NCBI GenBank assembly: GCA_964468125.1
Contig: CAYXVF010000063.1
Coordinates: 1 to 37,274 of the forward strand
DNA length: 37,274 nucleotides
Reading direction: 5' to 3'
Source of the DNA: CAYXVF01 sp964468125
Lineage (GTDB): Bacteria > Myxococcota > XYA12-FULL-58-9 > CAYXVF01
In this document: positions 15,593-23,119 of the stretch, piece by piece
Numbering within the stretch: position 1 is the stretch's first letter
Layout: every line of letters starts with the position of its first letter
Notes under the pieces: model-generated
What the model was told of the DNA's origin: nothing
What the model saw: only the letters and a program-made list of their open reading frames with translations
Databases searched by the model: none
Made by a program: the position numbers and the translations under genes

Positions 15593-16570
15593 TCAGCCGA
15601 CTTCGCGAAGCCAGTCAACAAAACGGGCAAGGCCGGTCTCGAGATCGGTCTTCGGCTCGTAGCTAAAACACTCCTTGGCATGCGACACGTCCGCGTATGT
15701 TCGGTCTACGTCACCGGGCTGCATGCCGATGCGCTCTATGATCGCCTTCTTCCCCACGGCGTTTTCGATCGCCGCGACGAGCTCGCTCAGCGTGCAGGGG
15801 GAGGAGTTGCCGAGGTTGAAGATGTCGAAGGTCGGCTCGGGGCGTTCGGCGAGCCAGTGCATCGAGCGCACCACCCCGTCTACGATATCCTCGACGAACG
15901 TGTAGTCGCGCGACGTCGTGCCGTCGCCGAAGAGGGTGATGGTCTCTTCGTTCAGAATGCGTCGCGCGAATTTGTGGATCGCCAGGTCCGGCCGTTGCCG
16001 GGGCCCGTAGACGGTGAAGAAGCGCAGGCAGGCGACGTTGAGGGCGTTTAGGTGGTGATAGGTGTACGCGATGAGCTCGCCGGCGCGCTTCGTCGAAGCA
16101 TAGGGGGAGATCGGCTGCATCACCGGGTCCCTCTCGGAGAAGGGGACCGGAGCAGAGTTGCCGTAGACCGAGGAAGAGGAGCCAAAGGCGATGTTCTTGC
16201 ACCCCACGCGCACTGACTCGTTGAGCAACTGGTTCCACGCGACGATGTTCGCGCGCACGTAGCCGTCGGGGTCCTCGATGGAGGGTCGAACGCCCGCCTT
16301 GGCGGCGAGGTGTACGATCATGTCTGGGCGGGCCTCGTCCATCAGGGTCCGCACCTGGTCGCCTTCGCGGAGGTCGACCTCCCGGAAACGAACCTGCGGA
16401 TGGTCCTGGTAGGCCCGGAGGTTCCGTTCCTTGATCGCTCGGTCGTAGAACGGGTCGAAGTTGTCCGCGACCCAGACCTCGCCCGCTTGGTCGCGCAGTA
16501 GCCGCTCGACCAGATGGGAGCCGATAAACCCCGCGCCGCCGGTGACCAGAACCCGAGAAAACGCAGCCAT
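15593..16570 (-). CDS. NAD-dependent nucleotide-sugar epimerase, UDP-glucuronate 4-epimerase-like
   Basis: This 325-residue extended short-chain dehydrogenase has the NAD-binding motif TGGAGFIGSH (residues 10-19), DNFDPFYD after the second strand, HLAAKAGVRPSIEDP, the catalytic SSSSVYG (131-137) and Tyr157/Lys161 (YASTK). The C-terminal blocks RDYTFVEDIVDGV, QPGDVDRTYADVSHA and PKTDLETGLARFVDW are the form seen in UDP-glucuronate 4-epimerases, which make UDP-galacturonate for surface polysaccharides. UDP-glucose 4-epimerase activity is the alternative. GGAG lies seven bases before the ATG. It is alone on the minus strand, convergent with the sulfatase-like gene and divergent from the sugar symporter. 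It may supply an acidic sugar for the surface glycan that the acyl-transfer operon decorates. Confidence 0.88.
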   Translation of the reverse strand: MAAFSRVLVTGGAGFIGSHLVERLLRDQAGEVWVADNFDPFYDRAIKERNLRAYQDHPQVRFREVDLREGDQVRTLMDEARPDMIVHLAAKAGVRPSIEDPDGYVRANIVAWNQLLNESVRVGCKNIAFGSSSSVYGNSAPVPFSERDPVMQPISPYASTKRAGELIAYTYHHLNALNVACLRFFTVYGPRQRPDLAIHKFARRILNEETITLFGDGTTSRDYTFVEDIVDGVVRSMHWLAERPEPTFDIFNLGNSSPCTLSELVAAIENAVGKKAIIERIGMQPGDVDRTYADVSHAKECFSYEPKTDLETGLARFVDWLREVG

Positions 16571-16713
16571 GTTCTACTCCTTCGCCGAGTGCGGCGTCGT
16601 GCCATAGAACACCGAGAAGGGGAAGCCTCGTCACCCGGGTGCTACACCGCGCATGTTCTGCCTCGGAAGCGGTTTTGGTTTTGCGCGGATCGTGCGATGA
16701 CACTGGAGGGGAG

Positions 16714-16731
16714 ACGGTGCGTGCACACCGT
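16714..16731 (+). promoter_or_regulatory. perfect dyad just upstream of the sugar symporter gene
   Basis: ACGGTG-CGTGCA-CACCGT is a perfect inverted repeat with 6-bp arms, lying 11 bases before the ATG of the symporter gene in the 172-bp divergent region shared with the epimerase gene. It could be a repressor operator or an RNA hairpin near the start codon. No clear Shine-Dalgarno lies between it and the ATG. Confidence 0.35.
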
Positions 16732-16742
16732 CGGGTACGCAC

Positions 16743-18209
16743 ATGGCTGAAACGTCGCACTACGAAACCGCACCGCGGGATCGGATTTCCCTCGGCAACA
16801 AACTGGTCTACGGCGCGGGTGCTTTCGTCAACAACATTCTCGCCGGTGCCATCGGCGGCATGATGATCGTCTTGAATCTGGGCCTCGGTATGGACCCGGC
16901 GTTGGTCGGTCTGCTCGGGGCGCTGCCGCGACTGACCGATGCGCTGACGGATCCCCTGATGGGGTTCATTTCCGACAATACCAGGAGCAAGTGGGGGCGG
17001 CGAAGGCCCTACATATTTGCTGGGGCCATCCTCGCGGGACTCGTTTACGCGCTGCTTTGGCAGCTCCCGGACGGTCAATCAGAGACCTTCTATTTCTGGT
17101 ATTTCCTCCTCGGCTCGCTGATCTTCTACCTCTCCTATACGGTCTTCGCGACGCCCTGGGTCGCTCTCGGCTACGAGCTCACCCCCGACTACCACGAGCG
17201 CACGCGCCTGATGGGCGTACAGAACTTCATGGGCAATCTCGCCTACGTGCTGACGCCCTGGTGCCTCTGGGTGATGTCGAACAAGGCGCTCTTCGACAAC
17301 CAGCTGCAGGGGGCGCGCGGATTGGCGGTCGGCGTGGGCCTCTTCGCCATCGTCGTGGGGATCCTCCCGGCGGTTTTTCTGCGCGAGCGGGTGCTTCCAG
17401 AGGCCGTGCCCACGGAGCCCGATCCGGGCGGAGCCGCCCTGCGAATGATGAAGAACTTCTTCGGCGGTTTCGCGACCACGCTGCGCTCCCGCTCGTTTCT
17501 CAAGCTGTGCGTCGCGACCTTTCTGGTCTTCAACGGCTTCATGCTCGTCTCGTCGTTCCAGTTCTACGTGATCATCTACTACGTCTTCCGCGGCGATCAG
17601 GAGGTCGGCGCGACTTACGCCGGCTACTCGGGGACGGCCACCGGGATTGCGACCTTCGTGGTGATCGGGATCGTGACCTGGCTCGCCACCAAGATCGGAA
17701 AGCGACGAGCCTTCTTCGTCGCAACGGGCATCTCCATGGTCGGCTATGCCCTCAAGTGGGTGTGCTACACGCCGGAGATACCCTGGCTCCTCCTCTTGCC
17801 CGCCCCGCTCCTCGCCTTCGGCTTGGGTGGCCTCTTCACTCTGATGCCGTCGATGATCGCCGACGTGGTCGACGAGGACGAGCTGCAGACCCATCAGCGC
17901 CGCGAGGGCATGTATGGGTCGATCTTCTGGTGGGTGGTCAAAGTGGGGATGGCCGCAGCGCTGGCGGGCGGCGGGATTCTCCTCAACGCCACTGGCTTCA
18001 ACGTCGAGCTCGGCGGCGATCAGAGCGAGCAGACCCTGACGCTGATGCGCCTGTGCGACGTGGTCATTCCCTTCATCGCCTCGGCGATCGCAATCTGGTC
18101 GATCGCTGCCTACCCGATCACCGAAGAGCGCGCCCACGAGCTTCGCAGCCTGCTCGAAGCGCGTCGAGGAACGGCGGCCGACCCGGAACCTGCGGCGGCG
18201 AGTGCCTGA
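16743..18209 (+). CDS. GPH-family sugar:cation symporter (MFS)
   Basis: This 488-residue membrane protein has about twelve hydrophobic segments. The family marker is in the first loop: LPRLTDALTDPLMGFISDNTRSKWGRRRPYI, a Glycoside-Pentoside-Hexuronide (MelB-like) signature with the conserved cation-site Asp residues and the RxGRRRP turn. TPWVALGYELTPDYHERTRL in the fourth to fifth helix region and PSMIADVVDEDELQTHQRREGMYG in the second half are also typical. The family imports sugars or glycosides with Na+ or H+. Placed 41 bp before the phosphorylase-like gene and in a beta-glucan region, it most likely imports beta-glucan oligosaccharides or glucosides. Substrate choice is inference. The C-terminus is an Ala-rich tail. 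Confidence 0.87.
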   Translation: MAETSHYETAPRDRISLGNKLVYGAGAFVNNILAGAIGGMMIVLNLGLGMDPALVGLLGALPRLTDALTDPLMGFISDNTRSKWGRRRPYIFAGAILAGLVYALLWQLPDGQSETFYFWYFLLGSLIFYLSYTVFATPWVALGYELTPDYHERTRLMGVQNFMGNLAYVLTPWCLWVMSNKALFDNQLQGARGLAVGVGLFAIVVGILPAVFLRERVLPEAVPTEPDPGGAALRMMKNFFGGFATTLRSRSFLKLCVATFLVFNGFMLVSSFQFYVIIYYVFRGDQEVGATYAGYSGTATGIATFVVIGIVTWLATKIGKRRAFFVATGISMVGYALKWVCYTPEIPWLLLLPAPLLAFGLGGLFTLMPSMIADVVDEDELQTHQRREGMYGSIFWWVVKVGMAAALAGGGILLNATGFNVELGGDQSEQTLTLMRLCDVVIPFIASAIAIWSIAAYPITEERAHELRSLLEARRGTAADPEPAAASA

Positions 18210-18250
18210 CGCCCTTTTTTCGTGGGGCCCAAAGGGGGTAGGCTCGCCTG

Positions 18251-21200
18251 ATGGCATCTGCGAAACCCGAGCCTAACGGACACTTCTGCGATCACCATGG
18301 CGAGCGTGTCTACGCCATTCAAAACGTCGATCGCATGCCGCCTTTCTTCATCAGCGTGGTGTCGAACGTTGACCACTGGTTGTTCGTCTCCTCGACCGGA
18401 GGGCTCACCGCAGGGCGCATCTCGCCGAAGACGCCGCTCTTCCCCTACATTACGGAAGACAAGATCCACGACAGCTGGCTGCACACCGGGCCGAAGACCG
18501 TCCTCCGGGTCTGCGATCAGGTCTGGGAGCCGTTCAACCGCGAGCAGGACGGCCGCTTCGAGGTGGAGCGCAATCTCTACAAACACGTGCTCGGCAACAG
18601 CCTGTGTTTCGAGGAAGTGAACCATGACCTCGATCTTGCCTTTCGCTACACCTGGCGCACGAGTGAGAGTCACGGATTCTTGCGCGAGTGTGTTCTCGAA
18701 AATCGCGGCGAAGACACGGTCTCGCTCGACCTCCTCGATGGCCTTCAAAACCTCCTGCCCGCGAACACGCCAGCGCACACGCAGACCAACGCCAGCAACC
18801 TAGTGGACGCCTACAAGTGGAGTGAGCTGCACGACACCGGCCTCGGCCTGTTCACCCTCTACTCGGGGATCACCGATCGGGCCGAGCCTTGCGAGTCCCT
18901 CCGGGCCAACCTGGTTTATGCGCTCGGCCTCCCCAGCGCGTCCGTATCTCTGTCGGCTAATGCTCTTTATGCGTTCCGTGAGGGCCAGGACGCGGCGGCC
19001 GAGACGCTCACCCGCGGTAGGCGCGGTGCTTACTTCGTCCGTACCCCTCTGAAGCTCTCGCCCGGAAGAGCCGCCGAGTGGTCATTGGTGGCCGACGTGG
19101 AGAAGACGCAGGGAGAGGTGGTAGCCCTGATTCGAGAGCTCTCGGACCGGACGGCGCTCGCAGAGAGGATCAATGCATCGGTGCTCGAGGGCTCGGACGA
19201 GCTCGCCCGTTTGGTCGCGTCCGCCGATGGGTTTCAAACCGCCGCCGAGGAGAACGTCACCGTCCACCACTGCGCGAACGTGCTCTTCAACATTCTGCGC
19301 GGTGGAATCGTCGATGAGGGATACACGATCACCCGGAGCGACCTGTTGCGGACACTTCGGGGCTTCAATCGGGACGTCTTCAACCGCAACCGGGCGATGC
19401 TCGGTGCCCTGCCGGAGTCGCTGAGCTTTCACGCGCTGCTCGAGAAGGTTCACGGAACGAAGGACCGGCAGCTCGAGCGGCTCTGCCGCGAGTATTTGCC
19501 GATCACTTTTGGGCGGCGCCACGGAGATCCGAGCCGGCCCTGGAATCACTTCGAGATTCGCCTCAAAGACGAGCACGGCCAGCGACTCCTGTCCTATCAA
19601 GGCAACTGGCGGGACATTTTTCAGAACTGGGAGGCGCTAGCACTCGGTTACCCGGACCTGGTCGAAAACATGATCGCCAAGTTCGTGAACGCCTCCACCG
19701 TCGACGGCTACAACCCCTATCGCGTCACCAAGGAGGGGATCGACTGGGAGGTGGAGGACCCGGACGACCCCTGGAGTTACATCGGCTACTGGGGCGACCA
19801 TCAGATCATCTACCTTCTGAAGCTCCTCGAGCTCTCCAGGCAGCACCACCCGAAGCGCTTGGCCGCTCTCCTCCATCAGCCGCTCTTCGCCTACGCGAAC
19901 GTGCCCTACCGGATCCGTCCGTTCCCCGAGCTGTTGCGAAACCCGAAGGACACGGTGCTTTTTGACGAGGAGCGGGCCCGCGCGATCGACGAGCGCGTCG
20001 CCGAAATGGGAGCGGACGGCAAGCTCGTCCTGAACGACGCGCACAGCGTGCTGCAGGTGACGCTGCTCGAAAAGCTCGTCGTCCCGGTCTTGGCGAAGCT
20101 CGCAAACCTCGTCCTGGACGGCGGGATCTGGATGAACACTCAACGTCCGGAGTGGAATGACGCGAACAACGCACTGGTGGGGCAGGGCCTGTCGATGGTC
20201 ACCCTGTATTACACGCGGCGCTATCTGCGTTTTCTGCGCGAGCTGCTGGCGACGGAGGACGGCGAGGTCGAGCTGTCGAGTAGGGTGAGCACATGGCAGG
20301 AGGCCACAGCCGCGGCACTCTCCGAGCTCGCAGACCACGTGCGCCGCGGGGACGTGAGCGAGGGGGAGCGCTTCGTGGCTCTCTCGGCGCTCGGGGAGGC
20401 GGCGAGTCGTTTTCGCGCCGAAGTCTACGCCGCGGGGCCGGGCGAGCCGGTGTTGCGAAAGATCTCTGATCTCGATCGCATGTGCGAGGACGCTCTGCTC
20501 GCCATAGACCACAGCATCGACGCGAACCGGCGCGATGACGGTCTCTACCACGCCTATAACCTGGTCGAGACCGGCGCCGGGCGCCTCGAGGTGGATACGC
20601 TCTACGTCATGCTCGAGGGGCAGGTGGCAGCGTTGAGTGCCGGACACCTGGACGCCGCCGGTGCGATCGAGGTTCTGGACGCGTTGTTTGCGAGCGAGGT
20701 CTACTGCGAGGAGCAGCACTCCTTCATGCTCTACCCGGATCGGGCCCTGCCGGGCTTTCTCGAAAAGAATCGCGTACCGGAGGATTCGGCAACGGCAATC
20801 CCACTGGTGTCGATGATGCTCTCGGCCGATGACCGGCGAATCGTCTACCGCGACCCGGAGGGACAGATTCGTTTCAAGGCAGACCTCGCGAACGTCGGCG
20901 ACCTCGACGCGGCGCTCGACCGTGTGGCGGAGGATCAATCCCAGGAGGTCGACTCGGCGCGGGAGCCATTGCGTGCGCTCTTCGAGGAGGTCTTCAAGCA
21001 CAAAGAGTTCACCGGCCGCTCGGGGACGATGTTTGGCTTTGAGGGCCTCGGTTCGATCTACTGGCACATGGTCTCAAAGCTCCTGCTCGCGGTGCAGGAG
21101 AATTTCTTTGCAGCCCTCGACGGCGATGCTCCCCGCGAGCAGCGAGAGAGACTCGCCGGGCTGTACTACCGTGTGCGGGAGGGGATCGGGTTCAACAAGA

Positions 21201-21670
21201 CCCCCGCCGAGTACGGTGCGTTTCCGACGGACCCTTATTCGCACACGCCGAAGCATTCCGGAGCGCGCCAGCCCGGGATGACCGGACAGGTGAAAGAGGA
21301 GGTGCTGACCCGCTTGGGTGAGCTCGGCGTCCGCGTGCGCGACGGAGCCGTCACCTTTCAGCCGGCGCTGCTCCGCTCCCGCGAGCTGCTCCATGCGCCC
21401 GGCGACCTGTGCTTTCTCGACGTGGACGGTGAATGGCAGAGTATCACCATACCGAAGCACGGCCTCGGCTTCACCTGGTGTCAGGTCCCGATTCTCTACC
21501 GCGTAGAAGCGGGCGGCGAGCCTGGGCTCGTCATCGTTTGGGACGATGGCTCCCGAGAATCGCGGGAGTCGGCGGAGCTACCGCCAGAGATCGCGAGAGA
21601 GATCTTCTCCCGCAGCGGCCGGATTAGGCGGCTCGAGCTCTACTTTCTCCAGGAAGACCTGCTCACCTGA
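18251..21670 (+). CDS. large GH94-clan phosphorylase-like enzyme, possibly beta-1,3-glucan phosphorylase (GH149/GH161 type)
   Basis: This 1139-residue protein has no signal peptide, so it is cytoplasmic. The N-terminal 300 residues form a beta-sandwich-like region (VSNVDHWLFVSSTGGLTAGR). From about 400 an (alpha/alpha)6-barrel-like part has SRPWNHFEI, YQGNWRDIFQNWEALALGYPD, DDPWSYIGYWGDHQIIYLLKLLE and MNTQRPEWNDANNALVG. The last is the place where GH94 phosphorylases carry the catalytic Asp in a WND motif, here Asp637. A late block FGFEGLGSIYWHMVSKLLLA and HSGARQPGMTGQVKEE follows. The length fits GH149 or GH161 beta-1,3-glucan phosphorylases, which release glucose-1-phosphate. With GH16, GH17 and GH1 nearby this is the best guess, but I cannot align it here. 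It follows the symporter by 41 bp and is probably co-transcribed. Confidence 0.65.
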   Translation: MASAKPEPNGHFCDHHGERVYAIQNVDRMPPFFISVVSNVDHWLFVSSTGGLTAGRISPKTPLFPYITEDKIHDSWLHTGPKTVLRVCDQVWEPFNREQDGRFEVERNLYKHVLGNSLCFEEVNHDLDLAFRYTWRTSESHGFLRECVLENRGEDTVSLDLLDGLQNLLPANTPAHTQTNASNLVDAYKWSELHDTGLGLFTLYSGITDRAEPCESLRANLVYALGLPSASVSLSANALYAFREGQDAAAETLTRGRRGAYFVRTPLKLSPGRAAEWSLVADVEKTQGEVVALIRELSDRTALAERINASVLEGSDELARLVASADGFQTAAEENVTVHHCANVLFNILRGGIVDEGYTITRSDLLRTLRGFNRDVFNRNRAMLGALPESLSFHALLEKVHGTKDRQLERLCREYLPITFGRRHGDPSRPWNHFEIRLKDEHGQRLLSYQGNWRDIFQNWEALALGYPDLVENMIAKFVNASTVDGYNPYRVTKEGIDWEVEDPDDPWSYIGYWGDHQIIYLLKLLELSRQHHPKRLAALLHQPLFAYANVPYRIRPFPELLRNPKDTVLFDEERARAIDERVAEMGADGKLVLNDAHSVLQVTLLEKLVVPVLAKLANLVLDGGIWMNTQRPEWNDANNALVGQGLSMVTLYYTRRYLRFLRELLATEDGEVELSSRVSTWQEATAAALSELADHVRRGDVSEGERFVALSALGEAASRFRAEVYAAGPGEPVLRKISDLDRMCEDALLAIDHSIDANRRDDGLYHAYNLVETGAGRLEVDTLYVMLEGQVAALSAGHLDAAGAIEVLDALFASEVYCEEQHSFMLYPDRALPGFLEKNRVPEDSATAIPLVSMMLSADDRRIVYRDPEGQIRFKADLANVGDLDAALDRVAEDQSQEVDSAREPLRALFEEVFKHKEFTGRSGTMFGFEGLGSIYWHMVSKLLLAVQENFFAALDGDAPREQRERLAGLYYRVREGIGFNKTPAEYGAFPTDPYSHTPKHSGARQPGMTGQVKEEVLTRLGELGVRVRDGAVTFQPALLRSRELLHAPGDLCFLDVDGEWQSITIPKHGLGFTWCQVPILYRVEAGGEPGLVIVWDDGSRESRESAELPPEIAREIFSRSGRIRRLELYFLQEDLLT

Positions 21671-21717
21671 CCCTCGGGTGGCAGGCGCGTGACCTCATGG
21701 GCACAAACGTTGCCGAT

Positions 21718-21744
21718 CCCCCCGGGTGCAACAAACCCGGGGGG
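21718..21744. terminator. strong stem-loop between convergent genes
   Basis: CCCCCCGGGT, a 7-nt loop and ACCCGGGGGG form a 10-bp perfect stem 47 bp after the phosphorylase-like stop. No T-run follows on either strand. Its position between two converging genes still fits a terminator or mRNA end-protecting hairpin. Confidence 0.55.
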
Positions 21745-21760
21745 GCGTGACAACGGACCG

Positions 21761-21788
21761 CACGGAGGGGAGCTTCCCATCCTCCGTG
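21761..21788. terminator. second hairpin between convergent genes
   Basis: CACGGAGG and CCTCCGTG are perfect 8-bp arms around a 12-nt loop that can itself pair three more bases (GGA/TCC). It lies 16 bp from the first hairpin and may serve the minus-strand GH17 transcript. Confidence 0.4.
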
Positions 21789-21826
21789 GGTGACCTATGC
21801 TTCTGTCGAGGCACTCACATGCCCGA

Positions 21827-21882
21827 ATCTTGCAATATTTTCAGAGACTTGCAAAATTTTCGATGAGATCGCTGATTTTGCA
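21827..21882. repeat. AT-rich patch with direct and inverted repeats
   Basis: A locally AT-rich stretch carries a near-exact direct repeat (CTTGCAATATTTTC and CTTGCAAAATTTTC, about 22 bp apart) and an inverted repeat TGCAAAAT-N17-ATTTTGCA (21850-21857 and 21875-21882). It lies between the hairpins and the 3' end of the GH17 gene. Its base composition is unlike the surroundings. No gene is evident. Confidence 0.45.
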
Positions 21883-21937
21883 GGATCAACGTGTCATGCG
21901 CGAGCGATCCCCGTGCGGCCTCGCGCGGGCCATGGAA

Positions 21938-22960
21938 TCACTGCAGGACCGGCTTCGGCGTCCGATCGACGTAGTAGAGCCCCCAGTGTTTTTCGACCTC
22001 TCGTGGGTCGGCGCTTCCCTTCCAGGGCTCATCGAAGGCCTCGAAATAGAAGTAGGGCACCTGGGCTTCCGCGGCCCAGGCGGTGAACTCGCGGTAGAAG
22101 CGCGTTTGCTCCTCCGTGCCTGCGTCCGCCTTGATGTGCTCGCGTTCCGAGCCTTCTTCGTTCAGGCCAGTCGCCCAGCCGGTCTCACCGATCACGAGGG
22201 GCATGTTCGGGTAGCGGGACTGAATGTCCTCCATGACCGACGCGGTCCAGGGCACCGCTTCCTCCAGGCTCTTGCCGTTCCACATGGCGTAGGCGTGGAC
22301 CACCAGAAAATCGAGCTCCGCCGCGACTTCTTTGGCCTCTGGTTTGTTCCAGAAGTTGTAGTCGTCGGCGACGGTGACTGGCTGCGCGATGGCGGGGCGC
22401 ACTTTCCGGATCTGCTCGAGCACGACCTCCTTCGGCACGCGGTGGGCGGACCAGGAGACCATGGCCTCGTTGCCGACGTTCACTGCGGCGACTTGCTCCG
22501 GGTAGCTGTTTGCCAAGCGAATCGCTTCGGCGATCTCGAGGTCGAGCTCTTCTTCCGGCATCTCGTTGCCGATCCAGACGCCGAGCATGACGCGCACCGG
22601 AATGTAGTTGTCGCGGATGACCTGGAGGATCTTCTCGGTAACCCGTCGGCTGCTGTAGACGCGGATCAGGTGCCAGCGTTCGGCGACGATCCGCAGGTCT
22701 TCGAGGATCTGCTCCTTCGAGGGGTAGGGCCCGCTCGGGGACTGCCCCTCGCGGAAGGGCCCGTAGGAGATCCCAGCGAGAACCGGTTCGCCGGCGAGCT
22801 CCGGAGCGAAGACCCGACGCGCGAGCGGCGCTTCGGCGGCGGTTGAGCCGTCCACCGATCTCGTCTCGGGCGCGGCTGCAGGGTGTTCCGAAGAAGGCGC
22901 GGTGGAGCAGCCGATCGCGGCCAAAACCACGGCGGCTCCGATGACGCGCGTTGTGTTCAT
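21938..22960 (-). CDS. GH17-type beta-1,3-glucanase lipoprotein
   Basis: This 340-residue lipoprotein (signal ending VLAAIGC, Cys18) has a linker to about residue 55 and a TIM-barrel of the GH17-like type. The barrel starts LAGISYGPFREGQSP. The acid/base is Glu165 in VNVGNEAMV, the nucleophile is Glu259 in LVIGETGWATG, and FYFEAFDEPWK closes the barrel. GH17 enzymes cleave or transglycosylate beta-1,3-glucans. Bacterial members of this short form occur in laminarin-degrading loci and in cyclic or linear glucan synthesis. A strong signal and lipobox place it on a membrane facing the periplasm or the outside. It is divergent from the giant repeat lipoprotein at 23120 and convergent with the phosphorylase-like gene. 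Confidence 0.86.
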   Translation of the reverse strand: MNTTRVIGAAVVLAAIGCSTAPSSEHPAAAPETRSVDGSTAAEAPLARRVFAPELAGEPVLAGISYGPFREGQSPSGPYPSKEQILEDLRIVAERWHLIRVYSSRRVTEKILQVIRDNYIPVRVMLGVWIGNEMPEEELDLEIAEAIRLANSYPEQVAAVNVGNEAMVSWSAHRVPKEVVLEQIRKVRPAIAQPVTVADDYNFWNKPEAKEVAAELDFLVVHAYAMWNGKSLEEAVPWTASVMEDIQSRYPNMPLVIGETGWATGLNEEGSEREHIKADAGTEEQTRFYREFTAWAAEAQVPYFYFEAFDEPWKGSADPREVEKHWGLYYVDRTPKPVLQ

Positions 22961-23000
22961 GTCATCCTCCCGTCATCTCTGCGAGCGCCTCCTGTGTATC

Positions 23001-23029
23001 TTGACATCCCCCTTGGCAACAAGTTAGTT
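23001..23029 (+). promoter_or_regulatory. candidate sigma70-type promoter for the glucan-binding lipoprotein operon
   Basis: A consensus -35 TTGACA is followed after 17 bp by TTAGTT, a poor -10. It lies in the 159-bp divergent gap between GH17 and the repeat lipoprotein. The A+T-rich sequence just after (ACAACAAACAAAGCTTGTTTTG) contains a near-palindrome around AAGCTT that could be an operator. Confidence 0.35.
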
Positions 23030-23119
23030 CGGACAACAAACAAAGCTTGTTTTGCACACACGGGCCACAAAAATACCGGACGCGCCGCTTGTGGGAGGGC
23101 TGGCGCCGGGGAGGTTGAA

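Noticed and set aside
19637..21067. 476-codon minus-strand open frame inside the phosphorylase-like gene
   Set aside because: Low-complexity Arg/Val/His-rich translation typical of an antisense shadow; the plus-strand protein is continuous and motif-rich.
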